64,000 nucleotides of DNA from UBA6055 sp965214085 (GTDB taxonomy: Bacteria > Chloroflexota > Anaerolineae > Aggregatilineales > Phototrophicaceae): NCBI GenBank assembly GCA_965214085.1, contig OZ243937.1:3720001-3784000 (forward strand), read 5' to 3'. The notes under the pieces were generated by a model. It saw only the letters and a list, made by a program, of their open reading frames with translations. It was not told where the DNA came from and made no database searches. Positions 8,723-17,726 of this stretch are shown here, piece after piece. Each line of letters begins with the position of its first letter. Position 1 is the first letter of the stretch. Both the position numbers and the translations under genes were made by a program.

Positions 8723-9964
8723 CTAGCTATCCATTTCCATAAACTCGGTTTGTTTGGCATCGAGTTCAGCCACGAGTTCTTCCGGCGTCAACACGCCCAG
8801 CACGATCTCCTGCGTGCCTTTGACGAATATTGGATGCAGTGTGCCAAAATGGGTCCAGTAGATGGGCGGGAAGGAAAAATTGCCCTTCGCCGCGATGGGC
8901 GCCATGACTTGATTGACAGGATGAACCTCGTACTCTGCGCCCTCGACGCCAAGGAAATTGCCAGTGACCGATTGCAAGATGAGTACGCCGTCTTCCGAAC
9001 CGACGAAGCTGATGAAGGCTTCCGCCGCGGCCGGATTCTCCGCTGTGGCGCTTATCGCCAGACCGACGTTCACAGCGCCGAGCGTGAACACATCCTCAGC
9101 GGTCTCCCCGACGAAGGGGAAGACGCCAAGATTAAGCTCCGGATTGGCTTCGAGGATACCGCCGACCGCCCAGGGACCCGAGATGGTCATCGCGGCTTCG
9201 CCGACAGCAAATTCGTCCATACGCTGGGGATCATCAATCGCGGCCATGTCCTGGCTGACGTAGCCCGTATCAACCCAGTGCGTCTTCCAGGTGTTCAGGG
9301 CATTCAGATACCCCTCGGAAAATGTGGTTTCACCGCTATCGATCCCGGAATTGAAGCTGGGGTCGTCTAACAAGATTTCGGCGCCGTGGAGCATGAAGAC
9401 CAGGTCAACCAGATTACCGGAGCCGAAGCTAATCGGCTTGATGCCCTGCGCTTGGAACACCTCGGCCGCCTCCAAAAGATCGGCGTAACTCTCGGGCACG
9501 GCGAGACCGTTTTCGGCGAAGAGATCCTTGTCGTAGAAGATGCCGCCTATCCAGGCATCGTTCGCATAGGCATAGATACTGCCGTTATAGGTGTAATAGG
9601 AGGTGTAGCCCTCGGGCAGCCCCTGGGTAACTTCCAGATGACTGATATCAGCCAGGTGACCGGCTTGCGCCATCAGCGTTAGCGGCGCCGGGATGTGGAA
9701 CATATCGGGCAGCTCGCCGGCGCCCGCCAATAGCTGCAGGCGCTGCTGAAATTCGGGTCCCGCCGGCACATTCTGGAAATCGATCTCCACATCGGGATAG
9801 TGCGCCGAGAAGGCGTCCAGCAGCGGCTCTATCTGGGTTAGCGGCATCCAGCTCAGGAAGCTCAAGGGGCCGGAAACGTCCTGGGCAGTCGAGACCAAGG
9901 GTGTGATGCTTAGCAACGAGAGTAACAATAGTGTGACCAAAATACGGAAACTCACGGATTTCAT
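8723..9964 (-). CDS. Carbohydrate ABC transporter solute-binding protein (second importer)
   Basis: A 413-residue family-1 binding protein with an N-terminal signal peptide (KSVSFRILVTLLLLSLLS) and cleavage near STAQD, again without a lipobox. Body features include the SFLSWMPLTQIEPLLDAF start, an interdomain region with YAYANDAWIGGIFYDKDLF, and a C-terminal helix rich in acidic residues. The open frame extends upstream to 10195 but that part reads antisense through the hydroxylase remnant; ATG 9964 has AAAGGGA before it and begins the signal peptide. It is the first gene of the minus-strand sugar importer operon. The ligand is unknown. Confidence 0.87.
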   Translation of the reverse strand: MKSVSFRILVTLLLLSLLSITPLVSTAQDVSGPLSFLSWMPLTQIEPLLDAFSAHYPDVEIDFQNVPAGPEFQQRLQLLAGAGELPDMFHIPAPLTLMAQAGHLADISHLEVTQGLPEGYTSYYTYNGSIYAYANDAWIGGIFYDKDLFAENGLAVPESYADLLEAAEVFQAQGIKPISFGSGNLVDLVFMLHGAEILLDDPSFNSGIDSGETTFSEGYLNALNTWKTHWVDTGYVSQDMAAIDDPQRMDEFAVGEAAMTISGPWAVGGILEANPELNLGVFPFVGETAEDVFTLGAVNVGLAISATAENPAAAEAFISFVGSEDGVLILQSVTGNFLGVEGAEYEVHPVNQVMAPIAAKGNFSFPPIYWTHFGTLHPIFVKGTQEIVLGVLTPEELVAELDAKQTEFMEMDS

Positions 9965-10016
9965 CTCTGCATCCCTTTCAACATAACTAGCTATTTCGTT
10001 TACGTGCTTGATTGCG

Positions 10017-10043
10017 ACTGTACCAGCGGGGGGGGGATTGCAA
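10017..10043 (-). promoter_or_regulatory. Candidate promoter with a C9 tract in its spacer
   Basis: On the minus strand TTGCAA (10043-10038) and TACAGT (10022-10017) are separated by 15 bases that include nine C residues. They lie about 55 bases upstream of the binding-protein start at 9964. Each hexamer matches four of six consensus positions, and 15 is shorter than the 17-base optimum. Length change in the tract could therefore alter promoter strength. This is inference from position and sequence. Confidence 0.4.
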
Positions 10044-10045
10044 GG

Positions 10046-10162
10046 TGCAACTACGGCGAGATGGGCATGCCTTTTGATCATTGGTATGGCACCAGCCACG
10101 ATGGCAGCCCCGAAGCGCGCACGCGCATGTTGGCGCGGAAGCGGTCCATGCACGGCAGCTAG
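10046..10162 (+). pseudogene. 3' remnant of a third hydroxylase/desaturase gene
   Basis: Thirty-eight codons plus a stop match the C-terminus of the paralogs at 726 and 5704 (CNYGEMGMPFDHWYGTSHDG... ending in MHGS). Homology stops abruptly at the TGC at 10046, next to the G9 tract, and nothing upstream aligns. It is therefore a deletion remnant and not a gene. It shows that a third hydroxylase once stood beside the second sugar importer. Confidence 0.85.
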
Positions 10163-10221
10163 GGCAAGCGCCCCACAACGAGAGAAGTAGCACACCCGCC
10201 CGAGCGAGCGTGCAGTGAAAC

Positions 10222-10248
10222 CCCTCTCCCTTGATGGGAGAGGGTTTT
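10222..10248. terminator. Palindromic hairpin CCCTCTCCC/GGGAGAGGG
   Basis: A perfect 9-bp stem with a TTGAT loop is followed by TTTT on the plus strand. It lies at the 3' end of the NMT1-like binding-protein gene (minus strand) and may terminate transcription there. Similar C- and G-rich short repeats occur at about 13830-13965 and 23455-23490, so it may also be a dispersed repeat. Confidence 0.5.
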
Positions 10249-10266
10249 GGGGTGAGGGTGAAAAGT

Positions 10267-11358
10267 CTATTCGCCGCCGGGACGCAGCTCCACCTCAACC
10301 GGTTCCCACATATCACCGGTCACATCGACGTCATCCATCGCCAGCGAGTCCAGCGCCGCTTGCGCGAGGTCACTGCGGAAGGCGTCCATGCCCGGTTCTT
10401 CGCTGATGACCAGACCCTCAATCGAAACAGCCACCGTCTGCGCCCACAGGTCCTCGTCCATGATGCCGATGCCGGCGGGCGAGGGCCAGATCAGCTTGCT
10501 GATTTCGTTCAGCTGCCAGGTCTGATGGCTTTCGCCTAGGGTTGAGCCGTTGTCCAGCACAATCTCGACGCATTCATCGGGATTGTCGCGGCAGTGGATC
10601 CAGCCCTGGAAGCTCGCTTTGAGGAAGGCGACAGCGATATCTTCATTGCCCTCTTCCGCCAGCCAATCGGCGTTGACGAAGACATGATCCTGCAGCATGG
10701 CGGTGCCCACGTCGTTGAAGTTGATGACGTTCAGATCTTCGGGCTGGTACAGCTCGCCAGTATCGGGATTGACCGCTTCCAGCACCTGCGCGTATTCGTT
10801 GTAGGTCATGGCTTGCGCCGCGTCCAGCTCGCCGTTGTGCAGCAGCGACATATCAAAGGGCTGCTGAATGATGGTGACGTCATCGGCGTTTTCGGGGTCG
10901 ATATCGACAGCGCGCATGGCGGCGAAAAGCTCGTGCTCGTTGCCGAAGCCCCAAGTGCCGATGCGCATGCCGGCGAAGTCATCAACCGATTCGATGCCGG
11001 TATCAACGAAGGACACTTCCAGCGTGCCGCTGCGTTGGAAGACCTGGGCGATATTAACCAGGTTGACGCCCTGCTCGTTGGATTCCAGCACTTTTGGCAC
11101 CCAAGCCAGGCCAAATTCCGCGCCACCCGAAGCCACCACTTGCTGCGGCACAATCTCGACCGCGCCTTCAAGAATCGTTACATCCAGTCCGGCGTCCTCA
11201 TAGAAGCCGAGATCGACGGCGGCGAAATAGCCGGCGAATTGCGATTGCGCCACCCACTGCAATTGCAGCTTGACCGGCGTGAGATGGCCATCCGCCGCGG
11301 TGGCGGACAAGCCCAAAATCAGTACAAGAACGACAAGTATAGCAAGTACTCTGCGCAT
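10267..11358 (-). CDS. ABC transporter substrate-binding protein, NMT1/THI5-like
   Basis: A 363-residue secreted binding protein of the NMT1/THI5 family, whose members bind pyrimidine-like or aromatic sulfonate ligands. After the signal peptide (RRVLAILVVLVLILGLSATAADG) comes the family hallmark VKLQLQWVAQSQFAGYFAA, then GFYEDAGLDVTI and a GTWGFGNE phosphate-loop-like turn. ATG 11358 has GGAGGAAA upstream; nine further codons upstream look non-genic. Together with the permease and ATPase genes at 12-16 kb and the surrounding pyrimidine-degradation genes, it probably imports a pyrimidine, hydantoin or related N-compound. That substrate is inferred. Confidence 0.85.
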   Translation of the reverse strand: MRRVLAILVVLVLILGLSATAADGHLTPVKLQLQWVAQSQFAGYFAAVDLGFYEDAGLDVTILEGAVEIVPQQVVASGGAEFGLAWVPKVLESNEQGVNLVNIAQVFQRSGTLEVSFVDTGIESVDDFAGMRIGTWGFGNEHELFAAMRAVDIDPENADDVTIIQQPFDMSLLHNGELDAAQAMTYNEYAQVLEAVNPDTGELYQPEDLNVINFNDVGTAMLQDHVFVNADWLAEEGNEDIAVAFLKASFQGWIHCRDNPDECVEIVLDNGSTLGESHQTWQLNEISKLIWPSPAGIGIMDEDLWAQTVAVSIEGLVISEEPGMDAFRSDLAQAALDSLAMDDVDVTGDMWEPVEVELRPGGE

Positions 11359-11481
11359 GCTGTTTTCCTCCATCAACTTTGACAAAATTTCAATCGCGTT
11401 AGGCTGGATTATAGCCCATGCGCGGACTAACTAAAACATTTCGCTCATTCGCCCCCGGGCAATCGCATCAAAAAATATTTC

Positions 11482-11700
11482 ACCACTGAGGCTAGCGAGG
11501 GTACACAGAGAACACAGAGGGATCAATATTATCTTGATAACGCCGCGATTTAGGCATCAATCAAATGGAAGTTGTCGCCGGCAAACAATCTCTAAACCGC
11601 TTTACTCGGTATCCTCGGTGTATCCTCGGTGCTCTCGGTGGTAAGAATTTGCATGATTTACTCGCACTTACTTCTGTGTCTCTGTGCTTAGATTTAAGTT
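11482..11700. repeat. CACAGAG / CTCGGTG tandem-type repeats in a gene-free stretch
   Basis: The 459-bp stretch 11359-11817 holds no gene that I can support. It contains a CACAGAGAACACAGAGG unit near 11510, three CCTCGGTG-type units at about 11610-11640 and TCTGTGTCTCTGTGCTTAG near 11680. The segment GGTAAGAATTTGCATGA with the following CTCTGTG block recurs with changes at 34149-34207, so this is a dispersed intergenic repeat. Confidence 0.6.
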
Positions 11701-11817
11701 TGAACAATGTTCGTAGTTTCGCAGATTCATATTGATGAGATTTCCCTGCAGACAATATAAAAAGTTCTGTGGAATAGACTACATTCTGTTATAATCTATT
11801 CGTTGATTTAGAACTTC

Positions 11818-12102
11818 ATGGACACGCACATGGAAGCTGTGAATGCCAATGATACAGTCCGCACGGTGGAGAATGCCGCTACAGCAAAGGAACGCATCGC
11901 CACGCTGGAAGAACGTTCTCAACATGCCGCGACCAAGGCGGAACTGCACCGGGCGCTACTGTGGCTGTACATCGCTCTGTTGACGACAATAAGCGGTTTA
12001 TTGGGCGGACTCATGCTGCACTTGCACAATACGACCCTAAACGAGATTGCAGAAATACGACGGCTCCTTATTGACATCGTTCAACAGCTGCCTGGCGCCT
12101 GA
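11818..12102 (+). CDS. Small coiled-coil membrane protein, unknown function
   Basis: A predicted 94-residue protein: a hydrophilic, alanine- and glutamate-rich helix (about 15-45, coiled-coil-like), one membrane segment (about 48-69, WLYIALLTTISGLLGGLML) and a short amphipathic tail. I do not recognise the family. The start has no strong ribosome-binding site; a second ATG four codons later is possible. It lies alone on the plus strand between minus-strand transporter genes, so it is probably transcribed independently. Confidence 0.6.
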   Translation: MDTHMEAVNANDTVRTVENAATAKERIATLEERSQHAATKAELHRALLWLYIALLTTISGLLGGLMLHLHNTTLNEIAEIRRLLIDIVQQLPGA

Positions 12103-12183
12103 TTGAAAACAGAAATTGAATAGTTAGAGCGGACATCCAAATATTGGCGCGCTAGTGATTGAGGCATTCATAGTCCTCGTCAA

Positions 12184-13013
12184 TCAATCGCCGCGAAGCG
12201 AGACATGCCAGGGCATGAAGCGCCGCTCCGCAAACAGCACGACCAGATAAAACGAAATACCGATGATCGAGGCCATCATGATCGCCGTCCAGGCTTTGGC
12301 GAAATCAAAGGCGGAGGCTTCCTGCGTGATGTAGACGCCGAGGGTGGCGCGCGGGCCGCCGAAGAACTCGGCTACGACTGCGCCAATCAGGCTCAGGGCG
12401 CTGGCCACGCGAAAAGCGCTGAACATATAAGGCAGGGCGTTGGGTATGCGCAGCTTGAGCAAGATATCCCTGGGCGCGGCCGCGTAAGAACGCATCAATT
12501 CCAACTGGCTGGCGTCCACCAGCGTCAAGCCGCGAACGGTGTTGATCATGGTTGGGAAGAAGACGATGATGGCCACAATCGCCATCTTGGAAGCCGGGTT
12601 GGTGATGCCGAACCAGTTATTCATGATGGGCGCGAAGGCGATGATAGGCACGGAATTGGCCGCTATGGCGAAGGGCATGGTCGCCTCGCTGACGATGGTC
12701 CAGCGCGAGGTAATCAGCGCGACCAATACACCGCCGCCACAGCCGATAATAAAGCCGCCGAAAGCCTCCCAGAAGGTGGCGCCGCTCGATTCAAAGAGGA
12801 TGGAGCGCTCGCCCGGCGCCAGCCACAGATTCACCTGATGCATGAATTCGCCGAATATCGCCGATGGCTTGGGCAGCAGGAACTGCTGGATATCAAACAC
12901 GACGACCAGGATTTCCCAAGCCAGTATCACGCCCACGGCGATGGCAATGGTCGGGAAGTAATAGCCCAGTCGACCGCGCAGGGTTGCCGCCTTGCTCGCC
13001 CCAGCCAGCGCCA

Positions 13014-13014
<1 letters not shown>
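12184..13014 (-). CDS. ABC transporter permease, SsuC/TauC/ThiX type
   Basis: A 276-residue inner-membrane permease with about six membrane segments. Its EAA-type loop (LELMRSYAAAPRDILLKLRIPNALPYMF in part) is typical of nitrate/taurine/pyrimidine importers of the NMT1-associated class. Its start overlaps the end of the ATPase gene (shared ATG/TGA region at 13014). It forms the importer with the ATPase, the second large permease and the NMT1-like binding protein. Confidence 0.88.
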
Positions 13015-13814
<800 letters not shown>

Positions 13815-13975
13815 GGATAGTGTCCCCCACCCCAAACCCCTCCTGCCAACTCACTGGCAGGCATCCCAAAATGACGGAGGGGCTTAAGCAACTTGTCAGC
13901 GAACGGCAAGCTCCCCTTCCCTCCTGGAGGGGAAAGGGGCTGGGGGATGGGGGAAACGAAGGCGAAAACCATAGT

Positions 13976-15727
13976 TTATACTCTTTCGTCCACAGTACGA
14001 ACGTAACCCCGCAAAGCGAAGCGCTCCGCCAGCGTAACCGTCACAAAGAACAGAATGCCGACCGCAGCCGCCATGACGATGGAGGCCCAGAGCTTCGGCG
14101 TCGACACCAAGCTGTAGTCCGAACTGAAATCCAGGATAGCCCGCCCCAAGCCATCGCCGATGCCGGAGGGCAATTCGCCGATGATGGCGCCGACGACGCT
14201 GGCCGTCGCCGAGACCTTCAGCGCGGTGAAGATAAAGGGCAGCGCCGCCGGCAAGCGCAGCTTCCACAGGATCGTCCAGCGGCCCGCCGCGTAAGAGCGC
14301 ATCAGTTCAACCTGCTCCGCCGCGGGCGATTGCAGACCGCGCAGCGTATTGATCGTCACCGGGAAGAAGGTCAAATAAGCCGCGATGACCGCCACCGAGA
14401 GTTGGCCCGCGCCCAGCCAGATCACCACCATCGGCGCGATCGCCAGGATTGGCACGGTCTGCGAGGCCACCACATAGGGCAGCAAGCCGCGCTCCATCAG
14501 CCGCGAGTGGGCGAATATCGCGCCCAGGACAAAGCCCAGCGCCGCGCCAAATACGAAACCGAAAATCGCCTCGCTCAGCGTATAAATGCCGGCGTCCGTC
14601 AAGATGCGCAGCAGCAGCAATTCACCATTGCGCCGCGCCGGCTGCAAGAAAGCTTCCGCGATCATCTGCAAATGCGGCAAGTTGAGGTCGTTGAGGATTT
14701 TCAAATCCAGCAGCACCAGGCTGCGCGGCGAGCTAAGGAAGCGCTCATCAGCGAATTCGCCCTCAATGGTTGCGATGGCGCCACCCAAAACATCGCGCGC
14801 GGCGCTTGCTTTTCCGGCCTCTTGCGCGCGAACCGCGATGCTCAAGCGCCCGGGGAATGCCGGCGTAATCGGCAAGAATGCGACGCCTTCGCTACGGTCC
14901 AGCCGCGCCAGATAACGCAACTCCTGATAAGGAAGCGCTGCTGTGTCATCGTCATCGGGCGGGTGCGGCGGCATGAGATCGTCGAGATCTTTGCGGTCGG
15001 CGATGACATAGTCAACCGCGCCGCTTGCCAGTGCCGCCAGCGCTTGCTCCATTGTGGGCAGCGCCTCATACTGCCAGCTCTCCTGCGGCAGCAGAATCTT
15101 GTATTTCACCGAATCGGCGAAGGCTTTGCTGGCCTCCCAGCCCACCAGCAAAATCGACAGCGCCACAAAGAAGCCCACTACGCGGCCAATCTTGCCCGGG
15201 GAAATGATCAGCGCGGCCAGCAGCGCCAGAATAGCGTAGACCAGCAGCGACAGCGCGTTATGCCCCGCCAGCGACGGGACCAGGAAAAGCAGCAGGTCCA
15301 GCAGCAGGATCACAGCGAAGGCGGTTGCCGGCGCCCGTCGCGGCCGCAGCACAATCGCCATCAAGGTATAGACTAGCAGAACGACAATCAGCCCGTAATA
15401 TGCGTTGCTTATGTTGCGTATGCTGGTATACAAGATTTCTGCGTCCAGCGCTTCCTGGCCCAATTCGTCTGCCCAGTTATCGGCGTATTTCGCCAGCGGA
15501 GAGAGGATCTCATCGGGCTCGTTCTCGGTCTGGTCCGCCATCCAGGTCGCCAGGCGGCCCAAGGTCGATTCGAGCATGGCGTCGTCATCCAGCGCCAAGC
15601 CGCCGAAGCTGCTCCACAAGCTGAGCGCCAGAGCCAGCGCCAGCAGCGTCAAGCCAAGTTGCGTCGGCTTCCGCCAAGGCGATTGGCTATTGTCAGCGCT
15701 TGCTGGTTCTGCCGTGATAGCGTTCAT
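13976..15727 (-). CDS. Enlarged ABC permease with extra N-terminal membrane and SBP-like region
   Basis: At 583 residues this is about twice the usual permease size. The C-terminal 220 residues (about 360-580) are a BPD_transp_1 permease of the SsuC/TauC type with an EAA loop (VELMRSYAAGRWTILWKLR). The N-terminal part has a membrane segment near 25-45, a hydrophilic stretch, four more membrane segments at about 110-205, then an extracytoplasmic region near 206-350. That region contains ASGAVDYVIADRKDLDDL, resembling the second lobe of family-3 solute-binding proteins. It may carry its own substrate-contact domain (inference). It is the first of the three minus-strand transporter genes in transcription order. 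Confidence 0.8.
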   Translation of the reverse strand: MNAITAEPASADNSQSPWRKPTQLGLTLLALALALSLWSSFGGLALDDDAMLESTLGRLATWMADQTENEPDEILSPLAKYADNWADELGQEALDAEILYTSIRNISNAYYGLIVVLLVYTLMAIVLRPRRAPATAFAVILLLDLLLFLVPSLAGHNALSLLVYAILALLAALIISPGKIGRVVGFFVALSILLVGWEASKAFADSVKYKILLPQESWQYEALPTMEQALAALASGAVDYVIADRKDLDDLMPPHPPDDDDTAALPYQELRYLARLDRSEGVAFLPITPAFPGRLSIAVRAQEAGKASAARDVLGGAIATIEGEFADERFLSSPRSLVLLDLKILNDLNLPHLQMIAEAFLQPARRNGELLLLRILTDAGIYTLSEAIFGFVFGAALGFVLGAIFAHSRLMERGLLPYVVASQTVPILAIAPMVVIWLGAGQLSVAVIAAYLTFFPVTINTLRGLQSPAAEQVELMRSYAAGRWTILWKLRLPAALPFIFTALKVSATASVVGAIIGELPSGIGDGLGRAILDFSSDYSLVSTPKLWASIVMAAAVGILFFVTVTLAERFALRGYVRTVDERV

Positions 15728-15836
15728 CGGGAATCAGATCGCGTTTCCAGAATGTATCTTTTCCAAATCGGGCGTTGCCCCTACCAGGCTTGTCCGCTGC
15801 TGTGTCGGCGGCCGGCTTTAGGCATTGGCGTGGTTT

Positions 15837-16000
15837 CGACGCCTTTGCCACCAAGGACACTGAGTCAAACAGAGGGCACAGAGCGTAGGTATCATGCCCT
15901 TTCAAAGACAGATTCGGTACAACTGCGGCTCATCCATTACTCGACCAGTCGCCATGTTTCCCCAAAATTACCCTCTGTGCCCTCGGTGGCAAAACTATCG
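15837..16000. mobile_element. MITE-like element family 2, copy E (164 bp)
   Basis: The ends are imperfect inverted repeats of about 19 bp, CGACGCCTTTGCCACCAAG on the left and the complement of CGATAGTTTTGCCACCGAG on the right. Inside lie CACAGAG-type units in opposite orientation. The middle (GACAGATTCGGTACAACTG... GCCATGTTTCCCC) is similar to the middle of copy F at 58950. There is no open frame. It fills most of the gap between the large permease and the aminotransferase (15728-16041). Confidence 0.65.
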
Positions 16001-16041
16001 TGATGCCGAAAAAGCGCGTTGCCCCTACATATCGACGCGCA

Positions 16042-17331
16042 TCACGATACTTGCGCCAGCGAGCTGCCGATGATGTCCAGAGCCAGGCCGACATCTTCAT
16101 CCGAGACATTGAGATGCGGCGCGATTCGCACCACGTTGCCGTAAAGCCCGCCCTTGCCCAGCAGCAGCCCCATCTCTTTGCAAGTATCGACGAAGGCAGC
16201 AGTGCGGGGGGCGTCCGGTTCGCTGCTGCCGGGCTGCACAATTTCTAGGGCCTGCATCAGCCCCATCCCGCGCGCCTCGCCAACTATGGGGAATTCCGCT
16301 TCAAATTCCGCCAGCCGCTCGGCCATGCGCGCGCCCTGTATGGCGCAGTTGCTGGGCGTGTCCTGCGCTTCCATGTATTCGATGGTGGCCAAGGTCGTCG
16401 CCATCGTCACCGGATTGCCGCCGAAAGTGGAGAAGGTCAAGCCAGCGACGGCATCGGCGACTTCCGGCGTGGCGATGGTACAGCCGATGGGGCTGCCGTT
16501 GCCCATGCCTTTGGCGAATGTCATGATGTCCGGCTCGACGCCCCAATGTTCGATGCCGCACCATTTTCCGCCGGTGCGCCCCCAGCCGGTCTGCACCTCG
16601 TCCGCGATAAAGATGCCGCCCGCCTCCTTGACGATGGGCAAAACGCGGCGGAAATAGTCCTCAGGCGGCACGATGAACCCGCCTGCGCCCTGTATCGGCT
16701 CCGCCATAAAGGCGGCAATGCGGCCCTCGGTGCCGGTGGCGATGGTTTCTTCCAGATCTTGCACACAGAGGTCAACCACCTGTTCTGGCGTCATGCCTTT
16801 GAGCGCGCGGAATGTATAGGGATTGCGCACGTGTTTGACATAAGGGTCAACCACGCCGCCCAAACGCCAGGGCTGTTGCGCCGACAGGCTCATCGCCAGC
16901 ATCGAGCGCCCGGAATAGGCATGGCGCAGCGTGATGACGACCGGATTGCCGGTGTACATGCGGGCGGCCAGCACAGCTGTCTCGTTGGCTTCCGTGCCGC
17001 TGTTGGTGAAGAAACATTTCTGCAGACGCCCCGGCGTCAGCTCGGCCACCTTCTCCGCCAGCCGCACCATGATTTCGTTGACGTATATGGTCGAGGTGTG
17101 CTGCAGCTTTTGCAGCTGAGCCAGCGTGCGCTCGGTGATTTCGTCATTGCAATGCCCGACCGAGACAGTCAGGATGCCGCCGAAGAAATCCAGATAGCGC
17201 TTTCCCTCGATATCCCAGATGTACTGATCTTTGGCGCGGTCCGCCACCAGCGGAGTATCGCCGTGATAAGGCGCCGCCGCCGGGAACATGACCTTGCTGT
17301 AGCGTTCCATGATTGCCGCAGTCTTCGACAT
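16042..17331 (-). CDS. Class III aminotransferase, AGXT2/beta-alanine aminotransferase-like
   Basis: A 429-residue PLP enzyme of the class III (ornithine/omega-amino acid) family. It has the NSGTEANE phosphate-binding turn, the DEVQTGWGRTGG block, and the predicted Schiff-base lysine K274 in FAKGMGNG. Family members transaminate beta-alanine, 3-aminoisobutyrate or alanine with glyoxylate or pyruvate. Beside a ureidopropionase and a methylmalonate-semialdehyde dehydrogenase, it most likely converts beta-alanine or 3-aminoisobutyrate to the semialdehyde. I chose ATG 17331 (GGAGC upstream) over 17355. It is divergent from the dehydrogenase gene. Confidence 0.87.
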   Translation of the reverse strand: MSKTAAIMERYSKVMFPAAAPYHGDTPLVADRAKDQYIWDIEGKRYLDFFGGILTVSVGHCNDEITERTLAQLQKLQHTSTIYVNEIMVRLAEKVAELTPGRLQKCFFTNSGTEANETAVLAARMYTGNPVVITLRHAYSGRSMLAMSLSAQQPWRLGGVVDPYVKHVRNPYTFRALKGMTPEQVVDLCVQDLEETIATGTEGRIAAFMAEPIQGAGGFIVPPEDYFRRVLPIVKEAGGIFIADEVQTGWGRTGGKWCGIEHWGVEPDIMTFAKGMGNGSPIGCTIATPEVADAVAGLTFSTFGGNPVTMATTLATIEYMEAQDTPSNCAIQGARMAERLAEFEAEFPIVGEARGMGLMQALEIVQPGSSEPDAPRTAAFVDTCKEMGLLLGKGGLYGNVVRIAPHLNVSDEDVGLALDIIGSSLAQVS

Positions 17332-17463
17332 AGTGGCTTGCTCCGTATTATGCATTGTCCTAATCCGTATTACGTTTCAACGCTTGCACAGCGGCGATGG
17401 AATAAACTATAGTGTAACATCTTTGAACACTGTGACCAAGCAAAGTGGCAAATTTGCTACACT

Positions 17464-17477
17464 TTGTACATATACAA
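17464..17477. promoter_or_regulatory. Candidate operator TTGTA-CATA-TACAA
   Basis: A short palindrome, TTGTA (17464-17468) and TACAA (17473-17477), lies in the 395-bp divergent intergenic region between the aminotransferase and dehydrogenase genes. The shape resembles operators of FadR-type GntR regulators. The binding protein is not known and the assignment is inferred. Confidence 0.35.
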
Positions 17478-17590
17478 GGCTCATCAGCCGCGGATTTACC
17501 AGCGAGATTTCATTGAGCCTAAGCCTTACGAAACCAACAGAACCCTTGAATGCCAGCAAATTTCTGATGCCCGAAAAGGCGTTTCCATGA

Positions 17591-17621
17591 TGTACAATAT
17601 GGCTACTGTCAGGATTGTACA
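17591..17621. promoter_or_regulatory. Inverted repeat TGTACAAT-N15-ATTGTACA
   Basis: Perfect 8-bp arms at 17591-17598 and 17614-17621 lie about 110-135 bp upstream of the semialdehyde dehydrogenase start. They share the TTGTAC core with the palindrome at 17464, which suggests a common regulator of this divergent promoter region. No other gene is visible in 17332-17726. Confidence 0.45.
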
Positions 17622-17726
17622 TTAGCGGCAGAGCGTATCCAAGAGACTGTGACCAATCGAGTATGATACAGGTCAAAAGCGCAAGCGCATCATAATGAAT
17701 GAGCTAGTCGCCAGAAGGAGCATGAA

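Noticed and set aside
9965..10195. N-terminal extension of the second sugar-binding protein
   Set aside because: It reads antisense through the hydroxylase remnant and the poly-G tract; the signal peptide starts at 9964.
13836..13975. Possible small gene or terminator in the C/G-rich gap
   Set aside because: The frames are low complexity and the hairpin lacks a U-run; it looks like a member of the CCCCTTCC/GGGGAAGG repeats.
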